From: an uncultured Clostridia bacterium | Lineage (GTDB): Bacteria > Bacillota > Clostridia > Oscillospirales > Ruminococcaceae | Direction: 5' to 3' | Assembly (NCBI GenBank): GCA_944387315.1 | Contig: CALXEL010000089.1 | Span: 1-33,265, forward strand | Length of the DNA: 33,265 nucleotides | In this document: positions 15,211 to 23,451 of the stretch, in pieces | How positions within the stretch are numbered: the first letter of the stretch is position 1 | Layout of the letters: each line of letters opens with the position of its first letter | Notes under the pieces: generated by a model | Told to the model about the DNA's origin: nothing | The model's input: only the letters and a program-made list of their open reading frames with translations | The model's database searches: none | Made by a program: the position numbers and the translations under genes

Positions 15211-15735
15211 ATGGAACAATTGGGACTGACACATATTTATACAGGAAACGGCAAAGGAAAAACCACCGCTGCCATGGGACTGGCGGTGCGGGCCAAGGGA
15301 GCCGGCTGCCGGGTATTGGTCACTCAGTTTTTAAAAGGACAGGAGACCAGCGAGCTGGAGCCTCTGCGCCAGTTGGGGATTGAGGTTCGCCGCACCGAGG
15401 AAATCAAGAAATTTATCCCCTATATGACACCCGAAGAGCGGGAAAACTGTCAGCGGGACTGTATAGAGCTTTTTGAATATGTACAAAATTCTGTCAAAGA
15501 GCAACGGTATGACCTGATTATTATGGATGAGGTTTTGGACGCTGTAGGCAGCGGAATGATCCCTGATCAATCCCTGTTGGATCTGGTGGACAGCCAGGGG
15601 CACACCGAGCTGGTTCTCACCGGCCGCAACCCATCCAAGGAGCTCCAGGAGCGGGCCGATTATATCACTCTCATGGAGGCCCAGAAGCACCCCTATGAAA
15701 AGGGCGTGCAGGCTCGTTTGGGAATTGAGAACTAA
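15211..15735 (+). CDS. cobO: Cob(I)alamin adenosyltransferase, CobO/BtuR type
   Basis: Transfers the adenosyl group of ATP to reduced corrinoids to make adenosylcobalamin. The 174-residue protein has the family's P-loop GNGKGKTT (residues 12-19) directly after a short N terminus, then VTQFLKGQETSELE, the Walker-B-like LIIMDEVLDAVGSG and the LTGRNP motif. The ATG at 15211 is chosen because AAGGAGG lies at 15195-15201; an in-frame extension upstream would overlap the preceding gene. Second gene of the operon starting with the histidine phosphatase. No other cobalamin genes are in the window, so it may serve corrinoid salvage. Confidence 0.93.
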   Translation: MEQLGLTHIYTGNGKGKTTAAMGLAVRAKGAGCRVLVTQFLKGQETSELEPLRQLGIEVRRTEEIKKFIPYMTPEERENCQRDCIELFEYVQNSVKEQRYDLIIMDEVLDAVGSGMIPDQSLLDLVDSQGHTELVLTGRNPSKELQERADYITLMEAQKHPYEKGVQARLGIEN

Positions 15736-15779
15736 TCTCTAAAAATCCGCTTTTCATTTTTTGTTCTGGGAGGACAGTT

Positions 15780-16655
15780 ATGAGGCATCTGAACGCCACA
15801 GCGAAGCACAACGCCCGTCTGGCCCTGCGGGAAAACTGGGGCAAGGCGATTGCTATGGTACTGCTTTTGCTGGCGGTTACCGTTTTATTTAATCTGGTAG
15901 AAAGTTTACTGGCGATATTTTTTCATCTGCCCGGTTTTGTGGATATCTTGTCCACCCCCGGTTATTACCTGGACAATATTCCCAATGGAACCTTGCCCTC
16001 CCTTGCGGTAACCGGTATTTGCGCCCTGTGTGCTTTTCTGGTTTTGGCTCCCCTTTCTCTGGGGGTTACCAACTGGTATTATCGGTTGATTTATGGACAT
16101 ACCGAGGATTTCGCCAGTATCTTTACCTTTTTTGAATCCCTGTCCCAATTGCGAAAAGCTCTGTGGCTGAAATTCCAGCTGGGGCTGCGCGGCACCCTGT
16201 GGGGCATTTTCTTTCTGGCTCCAGGCAGCGTGCTCTGTTTTATGGGCAGCCATCTGATCTCCGCCGACGCTACCCGATTGGACCATGTTATGGCGGCCAT
16301 TGGCATTACCATCGGGGTGTTTTCCGGGATTGTGGGCTTGGCCCTCACATGGATTGTCTGCAACCGATATTTCCTGGCCCCCTATCTCATCTGTGATGAC
16401 CGTTCCATGAAGGTTTCCAAAGCCATTCGCCTGTCGGTACAGGCCACCCGGGGCCGAAAAACCCAATTGGCCCTCTTTCAGTTTTCCTTCTTCTGGTGGT
16501 ACCTGGCCTCCCTGTTGATGATTCCATTTCTATATCTAAGCCCCTATCTAAATGCCTCCCTAGCCATTTATGCCCGCTATTTTATCGAGCGGGAGGGGCT
16601 GGGACAGGCATGTGAAACAGAAGAGCCGTCCGCCTCACAGAGCACAGCGGAGTAA
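15780..16655 (+). CDS. Integral membrane protein, DUF975-like
   Basis: A 291-residue polytopic protein. The N-terminal amphipathic helix (AKHNARLALRENWGKAI) followed by a TM segment resembles DUF975-type proteins. About five to six hydrophobic segments are visible (near residues 24-47, 75-100, 130-150, 165-190, 235-255). The C-terminal tail is polar and acidic. No catalytic motif is seen. GGGAGGA precedes the ATG at 15780. It lies 44 bases after the adenosyltransferase gene and 77 before the permease gene, all in one direction. Function unknown; family assignment is from the N-terminal pattern only. Confidence 0.7.
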   Translation: MRHLNATAKHNARLALRENWGKAIAMVLLLLAVTVLFNLVESLLAIFFHLPGFVDILSTPGYYLDNIPNGTLPSLAVTGICALCAFLVLAPLSLGVTNWYYRLIYGHTEDFASIFTFFESLSQLRKALWLKFQLGLRGTLWGIFFLAPGSVLCFMGSHLISADATRLDHVMAAIGITIGVFSGIVGLALTWIVCNRYFLAPYLICDDRSMKVSKAIRLSVQATRGRKTQLALFQFSFFWWYLASLLMIPFLYLSPYLNASLAIYARYFIEREGLGQACETEEPSASQSTAE

Positions 16656-16732
16656 AATGTTCTTCTACTCCTCCGGAAAATGTCAACACCAGAGCCCCTC
16701 TGGATATGAAACACCACAAGTGAGGTATTCTC

Positions 16733-17896
16733 GTGAAACAATCGCAGCTAAAAGACAATCTGTTGCTGGCTACCTATGCCATCCTGCTGATTTTCCTTCT
16801 GTTTAACTATCAGATGGTTTTGGGGAAACTGAGCTGGCTGGTCGATATCATCAAGCCCTTTCTCTATGGCTTTGTGCTGGCCTATCTTCTCAACCGCCCC
16901 TTTGTATTCTTCCAGCGCAAGGTATTTGAACCCCTGTTAAAAAAATATCCCAAAGGGCAGAAGTTTAGCCGGCTGTTGGCCTTGCTTGCCACCTATCTGG
17001 CGGTTTTTGTAGTCATTGCCTCGCTGTTTTCGGTGATACTGCCCCAGTTGGTAAAAAGCGCCTATACCCTGGTGGAAAATGTCCAGGCAAATCTCTCTAC
17101 CTTTCAGTCTATTGCCAATGAAATAGCCTCCCGGCTGGGAATTGACAATCAGATTTGGGAGTGGGCCGGAAACTATTGGGAAAAGATCTGGGTTTCCCTG
17201 ACCAGCGCCCTGGCGGAAAATTTGCCGGAAATGGTCAACACTGCTGTGGGAATCGGTGCGGGAGTGGCCAATTTTTTTGTCAGCTTTGTGGTTTCCATCT
17301 ACCTGCTCACCGGCAAGGAAAAGCTGATTGCGCAAACCAAGAAACTCCTCTATGCCCTGCTGCCCCACCCATTGGCGGTCAAACTCCACCACATTGGTAA
17401 AATGGCTGACGCCACCTTTGGAGGCTTTATTACAGGACAGATGACCGACGCCGCTATTTTAGGCTGCCTGTGTTTTGTCTCAATGACCCTGCTGAAAATG
17501 CCTTACGCCTTGCTGGCCAGCGTCATTGTGGGTATCACCAACATGATTCCCTTTTTCGGGCCGTTTATTGGAGCCATTCCCTGTACCTTTATTATCCTGG
17601 TCAATGATCCCATGAAGGCGGTTTGGTTTGTCATTTTAATGGTGGTGCTGCAGCAAATCGACGGCAACATTATCTCTCCCCGGGTTGTGGGCAACAGTGT
17701 AGGTCTTTCAGGTCTTTGGGTACTCTTTGCCATCCTGGTGGGAGGCAGTCTCTTTGGCCTGCCAGGCATGATGATTGGTTTGCCTACTTTCGCGGTGATT
17801 TATAACCTGATCAGCGGTTGGACCTATAACCGGCTGCGGCAAAAAAAGCTGGACCCCGATTCTCCTGAGACCCCGCCGCCCTGTGAAGAAAAATAA
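16733..17896 (+). CDS. AI-2E/YtvI family transporter
   Basis: A 387-residue polytopic protein of the AI-2E transporter (former UPF0118) family. It has N-terminal TM helices, a large amphipathic middle region, and the diagnostic C-terminal helices containing ITNMIPFFGPFIGAIP and QQIDGNIISPRVVGNSVGLSGL. Family members include TqsA-like exporters and Na+/H+ antiporters, so the substrate cannot be named. The start is GTG at 16733, with GAGGT six bases upstream. Last gene of the co-directional cluster, followed by a strong terminator at 17927-17959. Confidence 0.9.
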   Translation: MKQSQLKDNLLLATYAILLIFLLFNYQMVLGKLSWLVDIIKPFLYGFVLAYLLNRPFVFFQRKVFEPLLKKYPKGQKFSRLLALLATYLAVFVVIASLFSVILPQLVKSAYTLVENVQANLSTFQSIANEIASRLGIDNQIWEWAGNYWEKIWVSLTSALAENLPEMVNTAVGIGAGVANFFVSFVVSIYLLTGKEKLIAQTKKLLYALLPHPLAVKLHHIGKMADATFGGFITGQMTDAAILGCLCFVSMTLLKMPYALLASVIVGITNMIPFFGPFIGAIPCTFIILVNDPMKAVWFVILMVVLQQIDGNIISPRVVGNSVGLSGLWVLFAILVGGSLFGLPGMMIGLPTFAVIYNLISGWTYNRLRQKKLDPDSPETPPPCEEK

Positions 17897-17926
17897 AAAT
17901 TTTTCTATTTTCGCAAGCCCAATCCC

Positions 17927-17959
17927 AGCTGGGAATTCCAAAAGAATTCCCAGCTTTTT
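17927..17959 (+). terminator. Terminator of the permease operon
   Basis: Perfect 12-bp stem AGCTGGGAATTC / GAATTCCCAGCT (17927-17938, 17944-17955) followed by TTTT. Confidence 0.9.
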
Positions 17960-18024
17960 CATATGTTCAAAGAGGAAGTTTCCCTTTTTCAAGGGGGACT
18001 GGTTAAAAATTCTTATCGCCGCTG

Positions 18025-18053
18025 TTGTAATTGGCAATGGGGTATGGTAAGAT
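18025..18053 (+). promoter_or_regulatory. Promoter of the SGNH-like gene
   Basis: TTGTAA (18025-18030), 17-bp spacer, TAAGAT (18048-18053) with an extended TGG before the -10. Confidence 0.55.
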
Positions 18054-18087
18054 TTTCTCATAAGAGGGTGGAAAGGCGGTTGATGGG

Positions 18088-18747
18088 ATGAGAATGCTTT
18101 TTATTGGAAACAGTCACACTTTTATGAATGATATGCCCTACATGCTTTCCGCGATAGCGGCCCAAAACAATCGGCGAACCGACTGCACCATACTGGCTCA
18201 TGGGGGAATGTCCCTAGCCTGGCACAGCAGCCAGCCGGAAGTTCGGTTCAATATTACCTATGGCGGATATGACTATGTGGTACTGCAGCAGCTGGCCCAT
18301 CCCTTTCCAGGAGCGGAATCCATCCTGGTAGCCGCCCGGGAAATCAACAACTATATCACTCGTGCCGGTTCCAAGCTGGTAGCTTTTATGACCTGGTCTG
18401 AACAAAACCGTCCGGAGCATCAGCAGGAGATGACCGACGCCTATCTGCGGTTGGCCCGGGAGCTGGGAGCTTTGGTAGTTCCCGCTGGCCTGGCCTGGCA
18501 GGAGATGCGCAACCGCCACCCGGAAGTTGACCTCTACTTTTATGACGGCCAGCATGCCAGCCCCATCGGTTCCTTACTGACCGCTCTGACCTTTTATCGG
18601 GCAATTTTTGATGAGTCCCCCAAGGAATTTAACGGAGAAATCGCCTGCCGCAACTCGGTCATCCACCGGTTTGAACCCTCTGTATGCCAGATGCTCATAG
18701 AGGCCGCTGATGCCGCCTGTCTGCGCACCAAAGCTATGCTGGCTTAA
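18088..18747 (+). CDS. SGNH/GDSL-like hydrolase family protein
   Basis: A 219-residue cytoplasmic protein (no signal peptide). It begins directly with FIGNSHTF, the block I nucleophile serine motif of SGNH-fold esterases (S9), contains a glycine-rich AHGGMSLAWH, and ends with YDGQHASPIGSLL, which carries the Asp and His of a DxxH-type block V. This pattern is close to DUF4886-like proteins. Substrate unknown. Monocistronic between its own promoter and a strong terminator. An ATG two codons downstream is an alternative start. Neighbours give no functional hint. Confidence 0.75.
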   Translation: MRMLFIGNSHTFMNDMPYMLSAIAAQNNRRTDCTILAHGGMSLAWHSSQPEVRFNITYGGYDYVVLQQLAHPFPGAESILVAAREINNYITRAGSKLVAFMTWSEQNRPEHQQEMTDAYLRLARELGALVVPAGLAWQEMRNRHPEVDLYFYDGQHASPIGSLLTALTFYRAIFDESPKEFNGEIACRNSVIHRFEPSVCQMLIEAADAACLRTKAMLA

Positions 18748-18766
18748 TCCACCCAACAGATAAAAA

Positions 18767-18799
18767 ACAGGTTTTGCCCTTTCATTGGGCAAAACCTGT
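18767..18799. terminator. Bidirectional terminator between the SGNH gene and sfsA
   Basis: Perfect 13-bp stem ACAGGTTTTGCCC / GGGCAAAACCTGT (18767-18779, 18787-18799), flanked by A and T tracts on both sides, so it serves both convergent genes. Confidence 0.9.
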
Positions 18800-18810
18800 T
18801 TTTTGTTTTA

Positions 18811-19509
18811 TCAAAGGCGAATGGGTACTGGCTGGTGGAGAACCATACTGTCCGGGGTAACCAGGCAATCGCAGCAGCAAAGTTCCACCCCGGCCTGGGC
18901 CGCCGCCTCCAGGGCCTCCCCAAACTGGGGATGGGTCTTTCGGTTGGGAGTAAAATAGCGCACATTTTCCATCTGGACCACCAGCACCAGGGCGGTGTGT
19001 TCCCCCTGCTGGGCCAGTCGGGACAGCTCCTCCAGATGTTTGATGCCCCGCTGGGTTGGGGCGTCAGGAAACAGCACTACCCCGTCCTCTTCCAGGGTAA
19101 CCCCTTTCACTTCCAGATAGACAGGATAGGCTTCGGTCTCCACCAGAAAGTCCAGCCGGCTCTCCCCCATCCTGTATTCAGGCCGGATTTTGGTCACCTG
19201 CCTGCCGGACAGAGAATCCAAAGGCAGGGTTCCCTGAGCCAGGGCCTCCCCCACCACCTTGTTGGGGGCCTGGGAATCCATATTAATGAGCCGCTCCCCC
19301 TTTTGTACCCCAATGAGGGAGTAGGCAGTCTTGCGGCCAGGTGTATCACTGTGCTCCAGATAGACAGTGACCCCTGGCAGCAGCAGTTCCCGGCATCGGC
19401 CGGTGTTTTTCACATGGGCCACCACTTCCCGGCCATCCAACAGGCAATGGGCTATAAAACGGTTGGGCCGCCTCAGAAAAATCGCCGGAGACACCTGAGA
19501 ATATTCCAT
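18811..19509 (-). CDS. sfsA: Sugar fermentation stimulation protein homologue
   Basis: A 232-residue SfsA protein. Diagnostic segments are FLRRPNRFIAHC, VAHVKNTGRCRELLLPG, SLIGVQKGERLINMDSQAPNKV, EYRMGESRLDFL and YLEVKGVTLEEDGVVLFPDAPTQRG-type sequence with the nuclease-like E-x-K in LEVKGVT. E. coli SfsA was named for an effect on maltose metabolism; a PD-(D/E)xK-like nuclease fold is suggested by sequence, but the role is unclear. The ATG at 19509 follows a purine-rich GGAGGGAGAGG; the longer reading frame upstream overlaps the promoter. Own promoter at 19536-19564. Confidence 0.93.
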   Translation of the reverse strand: MEYSQVSPAIFLRRPNRFIAHCLLDGREVVAHVKNTGRCRELLLPGVTVYLEHSDTPGRKTAYSLIGVQKGERLINMDSQAPNKVVGEALAQGTLPLDSLSGRQVTKIRPEYRMGESRLDFLVETEAYPVYLEVKGVTLEEDGVVLFPDAPTQRGIKHLEELSRLAQQGEHTALVLVVQMENVRYFTPNRKTHPQFGEALEAAAQAGVELCCCDCLVTPDSMVLHQPVPIRL

Positions 19510-19535
19510 GGCCTCTCCCTCCTCTCTGATAGCCC

Positions 19536-19564
19536 AGTATACCACCTGGAGGGGATTTTCTCAA
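19536..19564 (-). promoter_or_regulatory. Promoter of sfsA
   Basis: Minus strand TTGAGA (19564-19559), 17-bp spacer, TATACT (19541-19536) with an extended TGG. It lies just after the terminator of the upstream gene. Confidence 0.7.
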
Positions 19565-19570
19565 CAGGTG

Positions 19571-19600
19571 AAAAAAGCGGCCGGAAGTTTTCCGGCCGCT
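19571..19600 (-). terminator. Terminator of the acyl-CoA synthetase operon
   Basis: Perfect 11-bp stem (19576-19586 with 19590-19600, arm AGCGGCCGGAA) and 3-nt loop, followed on the minus strand by TTTTTT. Confidence 0.9.
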
Positions 19601-19609
19601 AAGTGGCTG

Positions 19610-21274
19610 TCAATATTTTTTGGCGTCCTCCTGGCGGATCTGTACCCGGCGGATCTTGCCGCTCACTGTCTTGGGCAATTCCTCCACAAATTCCACCACC
19701 CGGGGATATTTATAGGGGGCGGTAACCTTTTTTACATGGTTTTGCAGTTCCTTTTTCAAGGCGTCATCTGGCTGGTATCCCCGGTTTTTCACCAGCACCA
19801 CAGTTGCCTTTACCACCTGGCCCCGGATGGGGTCAGGTACGGCTGTGACTGCGCATTCCAGTACAGCGGGATGGGTCAGCAGTGCGCTCTCCACCTCAAA
19901 GGGTCCAATCCGGTAGCCGGAACACTTGATAACGTCGTCATTGCGGCCCACAAACCAGTAATATCCATCGGCGTCCCGCCAGGCAGTGTCACCGGTGTTG
20001 TACATCCCGTTTTTCCAGCACTTCTGGGTGACCGCCTCATCCCGGTAGTACCGGCGGAACAGCCCAGTGGGGTGGTCATCGGCATTGCGTACCACAATGG
20101 AGCCCACAATACCGTCCTCACAGGAGTGGCCTTCCTCATCCACAATATCGATGTCATAGAGGGGGGAGGGCTTGCCGGTGGAGCCGGGCTTCACCGGGAA
20201 CCAGGGATAATTTCCCAAAATGACTGTGGTCTCCGACTGTCCGAAACCCTCAGCCACCTCCAAACCGGTGGCCTCCTTAAACCGATAGAACACCTCTGGG
20301 TTGAGGGGTTCCCCGGCGATGGTACACCGCTTGATGGTGGACCAGTCACACACAGAAAGATCCTCTTTAATCAGGAACCGGTAGATAGTGGGTGGGGCGC
20401 AGAAGGTGGTCAGCTTCAGCCGGTTGATGGTCTCCAGCAGGTTCTTGGCATTGAACTTTTCGGTGTCGTAGGCCACGATCACCGCGCCGCAGATCCACTG
20501 GCCGTAGATTTTGCCCCAGGCAAACTTGGCCCAGCCTGAGTCGGAGACGGTCAGGTGCCGTCCTCCGTCCTCCACCCCATGCCAGTATTTGGCGGTGGTA
20601 ATGTGGCCCAGGGGATAGGTAAAGTCGTGCATAACCATTTTGGGCATTCCGGTGGTACCAGAGGAAAAATAGATGAGCATAGGGTCCCCATTGTCGTTGC
20701 AGTGGGCGGGCCGGGGATGCTCCGGGCTGGCTTGGGCCATGGCAGAGCGAAAATCAATCCAGCCCTCGGGAATGTGGTCTCCCACTACCCCCAGATGCCG
20801 CAAGGTGGGGCACTGGCTCTGGGAGTCGGCAATGTGGGCCATCATCTCCTTGTCGTCAACAGTCAAAATCATCTTGATGTCGGCGGCATTGCAGCGGTAG
20901 ATAATGTCCTTGGGGGTCAGCTGGAAAGTAGCGGGAATGCAGATGGCACCCAGCTTATGGAGGGCCAGAAAACAAGCCCACACCTCAGGGCGCTGTTTGA
21001 GCATCAGCATGACCGCGTCTCCCTTGCCGATCCCCAAACCAGCCATCACATTGGCGGCCCGATTGCTCATCTCCTTCATCTGGGTAAAGGTAAATTCTCT
21101 CTCGTTTCCGTTATCATCACACCACAGGAGAGCCGGCTTGTCCGGCTGTTGGGCAGCCCACTCATCCACCACATCATAGGCGAAGTTAAACTCCTGAGGC
21201 ACCTTCAGCTTGTAGTTAGCCTTAAAATCCTCGTAGCTAGAAAACTGGGTTCGCTCCAAAAAACGCTCAATCAT
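19610..21274 (-). CDS. Acyl-CoA synthetase (AMP-forming)
   Basis: A 554-residue ANL-superfamily enzyme that activates a carboxylate as acyl-AMP and transfers it to CoA. Core motifs: YFSSGTTGMPKMV (202-214, phosphate loop), EGFGQSETT (342-350), YNTGDTAWRDADGYYWFVGR (hinge region, about 425-444), SGYRIGPFEVE (452-462, the A8 loop) and the catalytic C-terminal lysine K540 in PKTVSGK. It resembles the acetyl-/medium-chain acyl-CoA synthetase branch, but chain length cannot be read reliably. Its ATG overlaps the stop of the XRE-cupin gene (ATGA, 21271-21274), so the two are translationally coupled. Terminator at 19571-19600. Confidence 0.93.
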   Translation of the reverse strand: MIERFLERTQFSSYEDFKANYKLKVPQEFNFAYDVVDEWAAQQPDKPALLWCDDNGNEREFTFTQMKEMSNRAANVMAGLGIGKGDAVMLMLKQRPEVWACFLALHKLGAICIPATFQLTPKDIIYRCNAADIKMILTVDDKEMMAHIADSQSQCPTLRHLGVVGDHIPEGWIDFRSAMAQASPEHPRPAHCNDNGDPMLIYFSSGTTGMPKMVMHDFTYPLGHITTAKYWHGVEDGGRHLTVSDSGWAKFAWGKIYGQWICGAVIVAYDTEKFNAKNLLETINRLKLTTFCAPPTIYRFLIKEDLSVCDWSTIKRCTIAGEPLNPEVFYRFKEATGLEVAEGFGQSETTVILGNYPWFPVKPGSTGKPSPLYDIDIVDEEGHSCEDGIVGSIVVRNADDHPTGLFRRYYRDEAVTQKCWKNGMYNTGDTAWRDADGYYWFVGRNDDVIKCSGYRIGPFEVESALLTHPAVLECAVTAVPDPIRGQVVKATVVLVKNRGYQPDDALKKELQNHVKKVTAPYKYPRVVEFVEELPKTVSGKIRRVQIRQEDAKKY

Positions 21275-21876
21275 TTCCGGGCGCCCCCTTCCCTGTCGGT
21301 GGGCAGCACATTGGGATACGCGGTGGACTGCTCATTGATAACAGTGAGAAAACGGGTGGGTACATCCACCGCTCGCTGGCCATGGGGAATCCGGGGGTCA
21401 AAATAGATGCTGTCCCCCGCTTCCAGAATAAAACTGCGCTCCCCAATTTCCACCCGGACCCGGCCCTCCAAACAGAGGTTGAACTCCTGGCCGCTGTGGG
21501 TTACCAGCGGAGCAATCTCATCACTGGGCAGAATGGTAACCAGCATGGGTTCCATCTCCCGGCCAATATAGTTAAAGGCCAGGGAACTGAAGGTATACCC
21601 CTGATACCGCTCCACACTGACCCCTTTGCCACCTCGCACCACTGTGTAGCCGGTCATACGTGGGGCATCGCCAGTGAGCAGCACCGTCGGATCCACACCC
21701 AAAACCGTTGCCACTCCATAGATCACCCCGACAGGAATGTCATCCTCGCCGTTCTCGTAACTCTGGTATTCTTCCAATGGAATGCCGACCTGCTTAGCCA
21801 CCTCCTGCTGCTCCACTTCCAGTATCTCCCGCAGTTCCTTGATGCGGTCCGCAATCAGTTTGATCTGAGAATCCAT
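21271..21876 (-). CDS. XRE-cupin transcriptional regulator
   Basis: A 201-residue protein with an N-terminal XRE HTH (residues about 8-65, including QQEVAKQVGIPLEEYQSYENG) and a C-terminal cupin_2 domain (about 115-190; THSGQEFNLCLEGRVRVEIG and GDSIYFDPRIPHGQRA hold the usual cupin histidine/glutamate positions). In this class the cupin is taken to sense a small molecule or metal. The gene overlaps the acyl-CoA synthetase gene by four bases, so it probably controls its own operon in response to a carboxylate or related metabolite; that is inference. GGAAAGGGG precedes the ATG. Confidence 0.93.
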   Translation of the reverse strand: MDSQIKLIADRIKELREILEVEQQEVAKQVGIPLEEYQSYENGEDDIPVGVIYGVATVLGVDPTVLLTGDAPRMTGYTVVRGGKGVSVERYQGYTFSSLAFNYIGREMEPMLVTILPSDEIAPLVTHSGQEFNLCLEGRVRVEIGERSFILEAGDSIYFDPRIPHGQRAVDVPTRFLTVINEQSTAYPNVLPTDREGGARK

Positions 21877-22078
21877 AGGTATCCCCTTTCCTTTTAAAAT
21901 TCACCCTGTGGGTGTATAATGTTTCAGTTTAACAGATGAAAAAGCGTTCTGCAAGACAAATTGTTAAATTAACGCAAAAAACAAGTAAAAAGCAGATTTT
22001 CAAATACAAATACTTCTAAAATTGATTTCCACTGAAAAACAAATTGCAAAATCACCCCATAAAGTTTACCGACAAATC
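21877..22078. promoter_or_regulatory. AT-rich divergent control region of the XRE-cupin operon
   Basis: No gene is seen here. A weak minus-strand promoter is possible: TTTTCA (21942-21937), 18-bp spacer, TATACA (21918-21913). An inverted repeat CACCC-TGT-GGGTG (21902-21914) lies at its downstream end and could be an operator. The rest, up to the pyrB promoter, is AT-rich without evident structure. Confidence 0.3.
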
Positions 22079-22108
22079 TTGACAAAACAAATGATTCTAT
22101 AGTATGAT
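22079..22108 (+). promoter_or_regulatory. Promoter of pyrB
   Basis: TTGACA (22079-22084), 18-bp spacer, TATGAT (22103-22108). Transcription would start near 22115, just before the PyrR-type element. Confidence 0.75.
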
Positions 22109-22126
22109 GTCAAAGATAAGTAGTCG

Positions 22127-22251
22127 CCTTTAAAGTAGCACAGAGAGGCTAATAAGGGACCCATTTCACCTGGCGGGGCAAATTGTACCTGGCGGCCAGG
22201 CATCGCGCGAAAATCCAGACCTCTCTTTGCCGCCGGCAGAGGGAGGTTTTT
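22127..22251 (+). promoter_or_regulatory. PyrR-type transcription attenuator of pyrB
   Basis: A PyrR-binding hairpin is seen at 22127-22157: lower stem CCTT/AAGG, purine-rich 5' bulge (TAAAG), upper stem TAGC/GCTA, and loop ACAGAGAG. The CAGAGAGGCT consensus of the B. subtilis pyr leaders is at 22141-22150. Downstream is an intrinsic terminator with a 13-bp stem (22219-22231 with 22235-22247, two G-U pairs), a GCC loop and TTTTT. GAGAGG of the PyrR loop can pair with CCTCTC of the terminator 5' arm, giving the mutually exclusive antiterminator. By analogy, UMP-bound PyrR would favour termination. No pyrR gene is in the window. Confidence 0.88.
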
Positions 22252-22300
22252 CTGTTTGCCGGCACTGGCAGCAATCTAACTGTTTTGCGGAGGTATAATT

Positions 22301-23398
22301 ATGAGACATCTCATCGACCCAATGGATCTGAGCGTATCTGAAATCACTGCCATTCTGGATCTGGCGGAAAAGATCATCCACAATCCAGAGAAATATGCCC
22401 ACTGCTGCGAGGGCAAGGTACTGGCCACCCTGTTTTATGAGCCCAGCACCCGTACCCGCCTGAGCTTTGAAAGCGCCATGCTCCACCTGGGAGGCAAAGC
22501 CCTGGGCTTCTCCTCCCCCAGCTCCAGCTCGGTGAGCAAGGGCGAGACAGTGGCCGATACCATCCGGGTAGTCAGCTGCTATGCCGACATCTGCGCCATG
22601 CGTCACCCCAAGGAGGGAGCCCCCACAGTGGCTTCCCACTTCTCCGGGATTCCCATTATCAACGCGGGGGATGGAGGCCATCAGCACCCCACCCAGACCC
22701 TCACCGACCTGCTGACCATCCGTACCCTGAAAGGAAAACTGGACCACTTTACCATTGGTTTCTGCGGCGATCTGAAGTTTGGACGCACTGTTCACTCCCT
22801 GGTAAAAGCCCTCTCCCGCTATGAGGGAGTCAACTTTATCTTCATCTCCCCCGATGAGCTGAAGATGCCCGCCCACCTCTTTACCGAGGTACTGGACCCT
22901 GCCGGCCTCTCCTACCGGGAGACCGCCTCTCTGGAGGAGGTCATCGGCCAGCTGGATGTGCTGTATATGACCCGGGTACAACAGGAGCGGTTCTCCGATG
23001 AGGAGGAATACCTGCGGCTGCGGGACACCTATATTCTGGATACCGAGAAGATGGCCCTGGCCAAACCCGACATGATTGTGCTCCATCCCCTGCCCCGGGT
23101 CAATGAAATCACCCCGGAAGTGGACAACGACCCCAGAGCCGCCTACTTTAAACAGGTGCTCTGCGGCAGATATGTGCGGATGGCTCTGATTATGACCCTG
23201 CTGGGGGTTGCCGGCGCTCCCCGGCTGGAAGAACGGGAGAAAGACACCGCCCAGGTGGTCACCCAGGGCTACCACTGTACCAACCACAGCTGTATCACCC
23301 TGGTGGAGCGGGGAATTCCTCCCAAATTCGTCCCCATCGAGGGCAGCCAGGGCAGCTACAAATGCCTCTACTGTGAGCATGAGGCACAAAAGGACTAA
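22301..23398 (+). CDS. pyrB: Aspartate carbamoyltransferase with fused PyrI-like zinc module
   Basis: Catalyses carbamoyl phosphate + aspartate to N-carbamoylaspartate, the second step of pyrimidine synthesis. Residues 1 to about 308 are a normal catalytic chain: STRTR (49-53), the SVSKGE loop with K80, HPTQ (129-132) and HPLPRVNEI (262-270). The protein is 365 residues instead of the usual ~305-310. The C-terminal extension has cysteines at 326, 331, 355 and 358, spaced C-x4-C-x23-C-x2-C, in the context CTNHSCIT and CLYCEHE. This matches the spacing and context of the zinc domain of the regulatory chain PyrI (E. coli Cys 109, 114, 138, 141). The nucleotide-binding part of PyrI is absent. GCGGAGG supports the ATG. 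Monocistronic behind the attenuator. Confidence 0.96.
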   Translation: MRHLIDPMDLSVSEITAILDLAEKIIHNPEKYAHCCEGKVLATLFYEPSTRTRLSFESAMLHLGGKALGFSSPSSSSVSKGETVADTIRVVSCYADICAMRHPKEGAPTVASHFSGIPIINAGDGGHQHPTQTLTDLLTIRTLKGKLDHFTIGFCGDLKFGRTVHSLVKALSRYEGVNFIFISPDELKMPAHLFTEVLDPAGLSYRETASLEEVIGQLDVLYMTRVQQERFSDEEEYLRLRDTYILDTEKMALAKPDMIVLHPLPRVNEITPEVDNDPRAAYFKQVLCGRYVRMALIMTLLGVAGAPRLEEREKDTAQVVTQGYHCTNHSCITLVERGIPPKFVPIEGSQGSYKCLYCEHEAQKD

Positions 23399-23410
23399 TA
23401 AACAAAATAA

Positions 23411-23446
23411 AAAAAGGCGGCGTGACTTCGGTCACGCCGCCTTTTT
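23411..23446. terminator. Bidirectional terminator between pyrB and the lipoprotein gene
   Basis: Stem of GGCGGCGTGAC with GTCACGCCGCC closed by a TTCG tetraloop on a C-G pair, flanked by AAAAA and TTTTT (23411-23446), effective on both strands. Confidence 0.93.
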
Positions 23447-23451
23447 TAAGG

